This document shows, piece by piece, positions 8,813 to 15,674 of a DNA stretch of 33,577 nucleotides (position 1 is its first letter; every line of letters begins with the position of its first letter). Location of the stretch: the NCBI GenBank assembly GCA_905612515.1, contig CAJQSI010000031.1, positions 1 to 33,577 on the forward strand, written 5' to 3'. A model generated the notes under the pieces. That model was not told the DNA's origin, did not search any database, and saw only the letters and a list, made by a program, of their open reading frames with translations. The translations under genes and the position numbers were made by a program. Source of the DNA: an uncultured Opitutales bacterium. GTDB taxonomy: Bacteria > Verrucomicrobiota > Verrucomicrobiia > Opitutales > Seribacteraceae.

Positions 8813-11746
8813 ATGAAAAGGTTCGTTTCGCTCGTCTCGCTAATTGTTGCAATTTCAAATCAAGCACGGGCGGAGGTTACTCAGGTTACTGCCCTCCACG
8901 ACTACGATGTCGTCTACGTGCGGGCTCCGCGATACGGTGACGAGGGGCATGCCCACTGGCCGGAGGTCAAGGACCCCATACGCATGGAACCAGGCGCGGA
9001 TCTGATGCTGCTTCACCCCGATGGGAGCGAGGAAGTGCTGGTCAAGGGAGGCAACGGATCGGTGATAGATCCTTTTCCATCCCTGGACGGCGAGTGGATT
9101 TATTACGTGTACCTTCACGATCAGCGCAAGGAAGCTCTGAATTCCCAACGGCGTTTGGCGTCAAGGGCCGGGGCAGACATTTACAAGATTCACCTCAAGA
9201 GCCGTAAGATCGTCCGGTTGACCCATCAGGAATGGACGCCCAACACGGGGGGCGCCGATTGGGCGGAGCGCCCCACCGATCGCGACAAGGTGAATTTGGG
9301 ATACGGTATCTTCAACCTCGGCCCCTGTCCTTTGCCCGGTGGGAAGCTAGTGTTCAGTTCCAGTCGCAACGGTTACCTGCCGAACAAAAGCTTCACCTTC
9401 CCCAACCTACAGCTCTTCGTCATGGACGAGGACGGCAAGAACGTGGAATTGATCGGTCACCTGAACCTGGGCAGCGCGTTGCACCCCACTGTCTTGAAGG
9501 ATGGACGCATCATGTTTTCCAGCTACGAGGGACAGGGTCTGCGCGACCAACGCCTGTGGAGCCTGTGGGCCATTCGCCCGGACGGAACCGAGTGGCAACC
9601 GCTGGTTAGTGTGTTTTCCGGTGCCTCGGCCTATCATTTCCAGACCCAGCTTTCTCGCGGCGACCTCGTTGTGGAGCACTATTACAACCAAAACAACAAC
9701 GGCTTCGGCAGCTTTTTTTCATTGCCTCCGAAACCACCGGCTGGGGTGGCCCCTTTCGGTGACCCGAACCCGCGTCACGAATCGAATCCACGCTTTCAGC
9801 AAGGTATCCACGGCAACGGAAAACCGCGCTATGAATCGATTGCATTTTCTCCCAAGGGTCTGGACGGACTCACTCGGTTCACCCACGGGCAAGACCACGC
9901 CTCGCCGAAGGATGAACAGGGGAATTACGTCGGCAAGGTAACTCATCCGAGTTCCGCTCCAAACAACGACCTCCTGCTTGTGTGGTCGCCCGGTCCGACC
10001 AACGATTTACGCCGCCCGGTGAACAAGCCCGATTACGACGGGGGCATCTACCGGGTGTCCGGTGGTGGACCGGTGCTGGATTATCGCGATCTGGTAAAGC
10101 TCAAGAACGATCCCCGCTACAATGAAATGCAACCGAAGCCGGTGGTGAGCTACCGGGCGATCTACGGGATCGATGAACCGGTCACCCTTCCGCCGCTTGC
10201 CAACGATGGTTCCGAGCATGCGGACCTACCCGCGGGCACGCCTTTCGGATTGGTCGGCACCTCCTCTTTTTACAAACGCAACACAAGTCCGGGCTATGGA
10301 GCGAAATCCTTCGACGGACTCGACCCGTTCAATACCTCGCAAAATGGAGCCAGCCCCAATTGGAGAACCCAGGGGGCGGATGCCGGCAAGTATTCCGATA
10401 ATGATATCTTTGCCGTCCGGATCCTGTCGATGGAGCCCACCTCGCATTTCAGTTATGGGGCAAAAATGGGGCGAAACTCCCGCAATTTCATGAACCATGC
10501 CCAAGAGCGCTTACGTATCCTCGGAGAGATTCCGTTGCGTAAGAAAGATTCCGACGGCAAAGAAATCCTCGATCCGGAAGGCAATCCCGACACCAGTTTT
10601 TTGGCTCGAATTCCCGCGGACATGCCCTTCACCTTCCAGACCTTGGACCGCAACGCCATGGTCTTGAACATGTCCCAGACATGGCACCAGTTGCGGCCGG
10701 GCGAAAAACGCTACAACTGCGGTGGTTGCCATGCCCATGCGCAAAAGAGTTTGGATTTCTCCCTGACTTTTGCCGGAAGAGAGGATTATCGACCGACCGA
10801 CCTAAGCCAGTTGGTAACCCTGCTAAAACCGGGGAAGAAGGAGTTAGGGGTGGAAAAGCAATCCAGTGGGGCAGTCGACGTTGAGTACTATCGAGACATC
10901 AAACCCCTGTTGCAGCGCTCTTGCATCAAGTGTCACGCCGGAGGCAAGAATCCAGCCGCTGAATTAGTGCTGGATGACGAGGAGGAGGTCGACGGATACG
11001 AGAATACTTGGCATCGCCTGGCAAACGACCAGCGGGCGAAGTACGGACGCAAACCGGTGATCAAGAACGGCTCATGGCGCCAAACCAATGCCTCCCGCTA
11101 CATCCGTAAATTTCAGTCCAGGCGGAGTCTCCTGGTCTGGCAGATTTACGGCAAGCGACTGGATGGCTGGAGCAACCAGGATCACCCGACCGAGAAGGTG
11201 CCCGGCGATCCATCCACATTGCCCGAAGGCGCGAACCCCAACGATGCCGACGTTGATTTCTTGGGTCGAGCCTGTCCGCCACCGAATGCCGGGGTTCCTC
11301 CCTTGAGCGCGGAGGAGAAGCTAACCTTTGTGCGTTGGATCGATCTCGGCGCCCCAATCAGTCGCCAGCAACCGGGTTACAGGGAACGCGGTTGGTTCCT
11401 CGACGAGTTGCGACCCACATTGTCGGTCAACCTTCCTCGTGCCGGAAGCAATGAACGACTTGATCAAGTTCGAATCGGCATGCACGACTACTACAGCGGC
11501 CTTGACGAAAACACTTTCGAGGTGCGCTTTGACTTTAAGATCGATGGTTTGCCCGCAGGACAAAACGCAGCCACCAAGTTCAAGAAGACCCATCCCGGCG
11601 TATGGGAATGGCAACTGTCTACACCCATCCAATCGCTCGCCGAGGGAAACCTGAGCGTTTCGGTAAAGGACCGGCAAGGGAACTTGGTTCGGCTGGATCG
11701 CCGGTTCTCGGTTGCGGCTCGAACGGCGCAAGTGGACAGAGAATAA
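8813..11746 (+). CDS. HzsA-related secreted protein with propeller repeats and two CxxCH haem motifs
   Basis: A 977-residue exported protein. The start chosen is the ATG at 8813, because it begins a Sec signal peptide (MKRFVSLVSLIVAISNQARA) and lies just after a promoter; the frame stays open to a GTG at 8771, but that would add 14 unlikely residues before the signal. The N-terminal half has TolB/PD40-like propeller strands (GSVIDPFPSLDGEWIYYV, GKLVFSSSRNG, DGRIMFSSYEG). The C-terminal half holds C636-G-G-C639-H and C704-I-K-C707-H, both c-type haem attachment motifs, followed by an LSAEEKLTFVRWIDLGAP segment typical of planctomycete cytochromes. The architecture resembles the family named after the hydrazine synthase alpha subunit. 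That name reflects fold relatedness and does not imply anammox chemistry. Substrate and redox partner are unknown. Confidence 0.78.
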   Translation: MKRFVSLVSLIVAISNQARAEVTQVTALHDYDVVYVRAPRYGDEGHAHWPEVKDPIRMEPGADLMLLHPDGSEEVLVKGGNGSVIDPFPSLDGEWIYYVYLHDQRKEALNSQRRLASRAGADIYKIHLKSRKIVRLTHQEWTPNTGGADWAERPTDRDKVNLGYGIFNLGPCPLPGGKLVFSSSRNGYLPNKSFTFPNLQLFVMDEDGKNVELIGHLNLGSALHPTVLKDGRIMFSSYEGQGLRDQRLWSLWAIRPDGTEWQPLVSVFSGASAYHFQTQLSRGDLVVEHYYNQNNNGFGSFFSLPPKPPAGVAPFGDPNPRHESNPRFQQGIHGNGKPRYESIAFSPKGLDGLTRFTHGQDHASPKDEQGNYVGKVTHPSSAPNNDLLLVWSPGPTNDLRRPVNKPDYDGGIYRVSGGGPVLDYRDLVKLKNDPRYNEMQPKPVVSYRAIYGIDEPVTLPPLANDGSEHADLPAGTPFGLVGTSSFYKRNTSPGYGAKSFDGLDPFNTSQNGASPNWRTQGADAGKYSDNDIFAVRILSMEPTSHFSYGAKMGRNSRNFMNHAQERLRILGEIPLRKKDSDGKEILDPEGNPDTSFLARIPADMPFTFQTLDRNAMVLNMSQTWHQLRPGEKRYNCGGCHAHAQKSLDFSLTFAGREDYRPTDLSQLVTLLKPGKKELGVEKQSSGAVDVEYYRDIKPLLQRSCIKCHAGGKNPAAELVLDDEEEVDGYENTWHRLANDQRAKYGRKPVIKNGSWRQTNASRYIRKFQSRRSLLVWQIYGKRLDGWSNQDHPTEKVPGDPSTLPEGANPNDADVDFLGRACPPPNAGVPPLSAEEKLTFVRWIDLGAPISRQQPGYRERGWFLDELRPTLSVNLPRAGSNERLDQVRIGMHDYYSGLDENTFEVRFDFKIDGLPAGQNAATKFKKTHPGVWEWQLSTPIQSLAEGNLSVSVKDRQGNLVRLDRRFSVAARTAQVDRE

Positions 11747-11765
11747 GCGCGGTGGTCATAAGTCG

Positions 11766-11787
11766 ATGCGTCAAGTCCTTCACGCAT
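11766..11787 (+). terminator. Possible terminator after the HzsA-related gene
   Basis: Perfect inverted repeat ATGCGT (11766-11771) / ACGCAT (11782-11787) with a 10-nt loop, followed by TCTAG and pyrimidine-rich sequence without a clean T-run. Located between a stop codon and the next promoter. Confidence 0.35.
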
Positions 11788-11819
11788 TCTAGAACTGCTC
11801 TCTGCTCTTCGCCCTGCCC

Positions 11820-11847
11820 TTGACCACTGCCGTTTGAGCAGTATGGT
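11820..11847 (+). promoter_or_regulatory. Leaderless-type promoter of the phospholipase D-family gene
   Basis: TTGACC (11820-11825), 16-bp spacer, TATGGT (11842-11847). The -10 box ends 9 nt before the ATG at 11857, again leaving room for only a few leader nucleotides. Confidence 0.6.
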
Positions 11848-11856
11848 AGTGGGAAG

Positions 11857-13197
11857 ATGAAGAAGTTCCTTTCGTGGTCAGCGCTTGTTTGCATTGGAGT
11901 GGCGTTGCTAGTGCTTGTGAAATTCGAGGTCTCGGACCAGATGGACCGCCAGTATTACGAGAAGCACGTGGCGACGCACATGTTGCCCATAGCCGAAAAG
12001 CCTCAACCCATGGCAGCGCGCGCCTTGGTGGACCAGGACGAAGTGTTCGGGCAGGGGCTGGAAATGATCCGTGGCGCTAAGAAACAGGTGATGTTCGGCA
12101 TGTACCTGTTCGGTGGTGACATAGGCGACCAGGTGATCGACCTACTCCTTGAGAAACAGAAAGAAGGCGTGGAGATCTTCATGCTGCTTTCGCGCACGTC
12201 TCAGGACTATGAGCGAGCGCAGAAGAAAGAGACCGAGACCTTGGAGGAGATTGCGGTTGCAGACGAGGCCGGCACGCCCGTGGCGAAGCCGCAGTACCGA
12301 CAGAAAATGTCCAAGGCCAAGGAGCTTGGGCTGAACGTTCGCAACGCCGACCCCGGTTTCATCAAGGCCATTGCGCCGGCCCGCGTGGACCACAGCAAAA
12401 TCATCATCGTCGACGGTGTGGAAGCGATGTTCGGTGGCATGAATTTTTCCGATACCACGGCCAAGAACCACGATGCCATGGTGCGTGTGGCCGGGCCGTT
12501 CGTGCGCGAGTTGGAGATCAGTTTCTCGAACAACTGGAATTGCATTCGCGACGGAGCCCCCTACGCCCCCATCTCCATCTACGACGAGACCGCGGCCAAA
12601 GAGCGGATGCAGATCCGGTTGCAGGAGGAAGGATATTCCTCCTGTGCCGGCAACCTCACCTTGACCTCACCATACCTGCGGAACACGCGGGTGCGTCTGA
12701 TCGAAAAGTTCGACGCCGCGACCAAGAGCATTGAAGTGGAGCAGCTGTTGCTCAACGACACGAAAACTCTCAAAGCCTTGGCCCGAGCGGCCAAGCGAGG
12801 GGTCAAGGTGCGATTGCTGGTCGACCCCGCGAAGCACCTCTACTACCGGGACTGGAAAGGCGGCCCCAACAACAAGGCGGTGGGCATGGTCGAGGAGTTG
12901 AAGCGGGAGCATCCCGAGCTGCCGATCGAAGTGAGGCACTACACCGTGGCCCCGGGCCAGGAGTTACACGTAAAGATGTGCATTATCGATGACAAGACCC
13001 TGGGCATGGGATCGACAAACTTCAGCAGCGGCGCCTTCCAGTCGAACTACGAGCTGTTCGCGTTCATCGAGGGCACCGAAATCGTAGGCGACTTTTTGGC
13101 TATGTTCGAAACCGACTGGAAGACACGGGGCGAGCCTGCGCCCAAGCTGAATCTCGGACGCAAAATCATCAGCATCTTTTCGGATGTGATTTTTTAG
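11857..13197 (+). CDS. Membrane-anchored phospholipase D-family protein (cardiolipin synthase-like)
   Basis: A 446-residue protein with two PLD/HKD active-site motifs, as in cardiolipin synthases and other phosphatidyltransferases that work through a phosphohistidine intermediate. Residues 5-23 form a single hydrophobic segment (SWSALVCIGVALLVLVKF) without an obvious cleavage site, suggesting an N-terminal anchor with the catalytic part outside the cytoplasm. Motif 1 is H179-S-K181-IIIV-D186 followed by GGMNF; motif 2 is H371-V-K373-MCII-D378 followed by GSTNFSS. Both are complete, so the enzyme is probably active. Cardiolipin synthesis, phospholipid cleavage or another phosphodiester transfer are all possible; the neighbours do not decide it. 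It has its own promoter. The 123 bp after the stop separate it from convergent terC. Confidence 0.87.
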   Translation: MKKFLSWSALVCIGVALLVLVKFEVSDQMDRQYYEKHVATHMLPIAEKPQPMAARALVDQDEVFGQGLEMIRGAKKQVMFGMYLFGGDIGDQVIDLLLEKQKEGVEIFMLLSRTSQDYERAQKKETETLEEIAVADEAGTPVAKPQYRQKMSKAKELGLNVRNADPGFIKAIAPARVDHSKIIIVDGVEAMFGGMNFSDTTAKNHDAMVRVAGPFVRELEISFSNNWNCIRDGAPYAPISIYDETAAKERMQIRLQEEGYSSCAGNLTLTSPYLRNTRVRLIEKFDAATKSIEVEQLLLNDTKTLKALARAAKRGVKVRLLVDPAKHLYYRDWKGGPNNKAVGMVEELKREHPELPIEVRHYTVAPGQELHVKMCIIDDKTLGMGSTNFSSGAFQSNYELFAFIEGTEIVGDFLAMFETDWKTRGEPAPKLNLGRKIISIFSDVIF

Positions 13198-13234
13198 GAA
13201 AGTCCCCGGACTGCAGGCAAAAAAAACCTCGTAT

Positions 13235-13262
13235 TTGACCACCGTCGCTTGGGCGATAGGGT
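13235..13262 (+). promoter_or_regulatory. Orphan leaderless-type promoter with no recognisable gene
   Basis: TTGACC (13235-13240), 16-bp spacer, TAGGGT (13257-13262), identical in both boxes and spacing to the sulfatase promoter. An ATG follows at 13270, 7 nt after the -10 box, as at the real genes, but its frame (MVEKSL, stop) closes after six codons. A GTG at 13265 gives a 33-codon frame running antisense into the 3' end of terC. It may be a remnant promoter of a lost gene, a promoter for a small or antisense RNA, or chance. Confidence 0.5.
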
Positions 13263-13320
13263 TAGTGGAATGGTGGAGAAATCTTTGTGAACCGCAAAAG
13301 TTCGGAGCATCCTTGGATTT

Positions 13321-14106
13321 TCAGCCCTGCTCGGCAGTCTTCATTTTAAGAAGATTCTTTTGGTAGCGCGACTGGACGAGGTCGATCAGAACGAGTACCG
13401 CGATAACGAAGTAGAAGGTGGCCTTGCTCATCGGCTCAATCTCGTGACCAAATAGCTTGAGATAAGTCTCAACTCCTTCGCCATGCCCCCCAATTTCGCT
13501 TACCAGCATAATTCCGACGATGAAGAGTACGAACAAGCCCAAGACTTCGTACATACGATTCTTTTCCAAAAATTCCGAGACCCTGTCCGCCAGCCAAATC
13601 ATGAGGATGCCGCTGACGATGATTGCCGAAGCCATAACCCAAAAGTTGTCGGTGAGGGCCATGGCGCTTAGAATGGAGTCGAAGGAGAATACGAGGTTCA
13701 TAATTACGATTCGTACGACTATGGCCTTGGTCGAACCTGCTCCGTCGGCACCCGCGTCATGGCCAAGCTTTTCAAGAGAGAGCATGTGATAGATTTCCCG
13801 CAGCGCCGTATATATGATGAAAACCCCTCCGATCATAACGATTACCCCGTGCAAGTTGAGCTTGGCGTCGATCACTCCAGGCCAGAATAGGCGTGGAAAC
13901 GGACTTTCGAATACCGAAAGAACTTGGAGAAGAGCAAAAAGCAGAACGATGCGGAGAACTATCGCGAGTCCGATACCCCACTTGCGGACTTTCGCTTGAT
14001 CTCCAGCCGGAGCTCGCTTGGATTCCAGTGAAATGTAAAGCAGGTTATCGAAACCCAATACTGCCTGAAGCAGTATCAGCATAATTAAAGTGAAGATGAT
14101 TTCCAT
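13321..14106 (-). CDS. TerC-family integral membrane transporter
   Basis: A 261-residue polytopic inner-membrane protein of the TerC family. Characterised members export Mn2+ or are linked to tellurite resistance and to metallation of exported proteins. It starts with the typical LLQAVLGFDNLLYISLESKR segment (residues about 13-32), whose D-N pair is family-conserved, and has a second acidic membrane motif, LVFSFDSILSAMALTDN, near residue 140. There are about seven hydrophobic segments. It is the only TerC-like gene in the window and lies downstream of the DUF1501 gene with 128 bp between them. That gap holds its own promoter and two inverted repeats. With an expected leader near 23 nt, there is no room for the yybP-ykoY manganese riboswitch that precedes many terC genes. 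The 3' end faces the PLD gene and the orphan promoter. Confidence 0.92.
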   Translation of the reverse strand: MEIIFTLIMLILLQAVLGFDNLLYISLESKRAPAGDQAKVRKWGIGLAIVLRIVLLFALLQVLSVFESPFPRLFWPGVIDAKLNLHGVIVMIGGVFIIYTALREIYHMLSLEKLGHDAGADGAGSTKAIVVRIVIMNLVFSFDSILSAMALTDNFWVMASAIIVSGILMIWLADRVSEFLEKNRMYEVLGLFVLFIVGIMLVSEIGGHGEGVETYLKLFGHEIEPMSKATFYFVIAVLVLIDLVQSRYQKNLLKMKTAEQG

Positions 14107-14125
14107 GACGTGTTGTGGACCTTAA

Positions 14126-14176
14126 AGTCAAAATGACTGTAACCAAGCGCGAGTGAACGTCAACGGGAGGTTGACG
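14126..14176. repeat. Two inverted repeats overlapping the terC promoter (possible operators)
   Basis: Repeat 1: AGTCA-AAA-TGACT at 14126-14138, overlapping the -10 box and predicted start. Repeat 2: CGTCAAC-GGGAG-GTTGACG at 14158-14176, a perfect 7-bp palindrome covering the -35 box. Neither is followed by a T-run on the minus strand, so an operator reading is preferred to a terminator for the upstream DUF1501 gene. Confidence 0.4.
14136..14163 (-). promoter_or_regulatory. Candidate terC promoter
   Basis: On the minus strand: TTGACG (14163-14158), 16-bp spacer, TACAGT (14141-14136). The spacing equals that of the plus-strand promoters. The predicted transcription start near 14129 leaves a leader of about 23 nt to the ATG at 14106. 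The -35 box lies inside one inverted repeat and the -10 box overlaps another. Confidence 0.5.
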
Positions 14177-14234
14177 GGAAACCACTACAGCAACTCCGAC
14201 ATCTCCGAGAACTTAACGCAAGATGAACAGTCCA

Positions 14235-15674
14235 TTAGGACAAAAGACCTCGAACTACCTTCCCGTGGAGATCGGTTAGTCGATGATCTAATCCGCCGTG
14301 GGGGAAAACAAGACGCTCGTGGTCCAATCCCAGCAGGTGAAGAATAGTGGCATGCAGGTCGTGGACGTGGACGGGGTTCTCCGTGACCATAAAGCCGAGT
14401 TCGTCGGTGGAACCGTAGGTGAGACCGGGTTTGAGACCGCCGCCTGCCATCCAAACGCTGAACGCTTCCTTGTGGTGATCACGTCCGGCGGCATCTTTGT
14501 TGGCGCTCCCTTGGAGCATCGGCGTGCGACCGAATTCGCCAGCCCAGATGATTAGAGTTTCGTCAAGCAGACCGCGTTCGTCGAGGTCTTCGACCAGGGC
14601 GGCGAGAGGTTGATCGAGTTCACCGCACTTCTCGGGTAGCTCCTTGAATAGTTTACTATGGTGATCCCACCCGCCGTCGCGCAACTGGACAAAGCGTACA
14701 CCCCGTTCCACCATTCGCCGAGCCATGAGCAGGTTTCCGGCCAAGGAGGGTTTTCCCGGTTCGACTCCGTAGGCTTTCAAAACATGAGCGGGTTCGGTTG
14801 AGAGATCGACAAGTTCGGGGATTGTCCGTTGCATCCGAAAGGCCATTTCGTACTGTGCTATGCGGGTGGCGATCTCCGGGTCCCCAACCTCTGCGAGTCG
14901 GTGGCGATTGAGGTCGTTGATCGCCCGGATGGTGACTTCACGGTCGTCTCTGTTCATGCCATCGGGATCGGAAAGATAGTAAACGGGGTCGGGACCGGAT
15001 CGCAGAGTAACGGCCTGATGCACGGAGGGGAGAAAACCGGAGGGTTTCAGGGGAGAACGGCTCTGAGACTTCCCGCTGTACATGTCGACGAAGGCAGGCA
15101 GGTCGGCGTTCAGGGAACCGAGGCCGTAGGTGACCCAAGCGCCCATGGAAGGTCTGCCCGGGCGCTCGACACCTGAGGCCATCATGACTTGGGCGGGGGT
15201 ATGGTTGACATTGTCGGTTCGGACGCTGCGCACAAGTGTCGTCCGATCGGCAAGACGAGCAAGATTCGGGAGAAGTTCTCCGAATTCCATGCCGGATTCA
15301 CCGTGCTTGCTAAAACTGTATGGCGAGCCGAGAAGCTTGGATTTGGGATTTATGAAGGAAAAGCGTTGTCCCTTGATCAGTTCGTCGGGAACCATCTTGC
15401 CATCGTTCTTGACCAGCTCGGGCTTGGGATCGAACAACTCCAAGTGTGAGACGCCTCCACTTGAAAATAGAAGTACGACGTTCTTTGCTCGAGGGGCAAA
15501 GTGAGGGGGCTTTGGAGCTAGGACATTCGTCGATGAAAGTGGTGCGCCTGACACGCAAGAGGGCATCAAGGCGTTTAGAGCAATTGAGCCAAGGCCTATG
15601 CCCATGCCGGAAAGGGCTGAGCGGCGAGAAAAGCTTGATGTCTCGGTCACTTCCGGTTCGAGGTATTCCTTCAT
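14235..15674 (-). CDS. Tat-exported DUF1501 protein (alkaline-phosphatase/sulfatase-fold family)
   Basis: A 479-residue DUF1501 member, a PVC-typical family related in fold to sulfatases and alkaline phosphatases but without proven biochemistry. The chosen start is the ATG at 15672-15674; the frame extends upstream to a TTG, but the ATG overlaps the previous stop in an ATGA, indicating translational coupling. Residues 15-35 hold a twin-arginine signal (SRRSALSGMG). Family motifs visible: NVVLLFSSGGVSHLELFDPK near 65, GRPSMGAWVTYGLG near 185, RDGGWDHHSKLF near 350, IIWAGEFGRTPM near 390, GRDHHKEAFSVWMAGGG near 410. The His/Asp-rich blocks suggest metal binding. It is the partner gene of the DUF1549/DUF1553 protein directly upstream. 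Export of a folded, metal-loaded protein by Tat fits, but its substrate is unknown. Confidence 0.92.
   Translation of the reverse strand: MKEYLEPEVTETSSFSRRSALSGMGIGLGSIALNALMPSCVSGAPLSSTNVLAPKPPHFAPRAKNVVLLFSSGGVSHLELFDPKPELVKNDGKMVPDELIKGQRFSFINPKSKLLGSPYSFSKHGESGMEFGELLPNLARLADRTTLVRSVRTDNVNHTPAQVMMASGVERPGRPSMGAWVTYGLGSLNADLPAFVDMYSGKSQSRSPLKPSGFLPSVHQAVTLRSGPDPVYYLSDPDGMNRDDREVTIRAINDLNRHRLAEVGDPEIATRIAQYEMAFRMQRTIPELVDLSTEPAHVLKAYGVEPGKPSLAGNLLMARRMVERGVRFVQLRDGGWDHHSKLFKELPEKCGELDQPLAALVEDLDERGLLDETLIIWAGEFGRTPMLQGSANKDAAGRDHHKEAFSVWMAGGGLKPGLTYGSTDELGFMVTENPVHVHDLHATILHLLGLDHERLVFPHGGLDHRLTDLHGKVVRGLLS

Noticed and set aside
13201-13212. AGTCC-CC-GGACT palindrome as a terminator for the PLD gene
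   Set aside because: The loop is only 2-4 nt and the following run is A, not T, on the transcribed strand, so termination is not supported.
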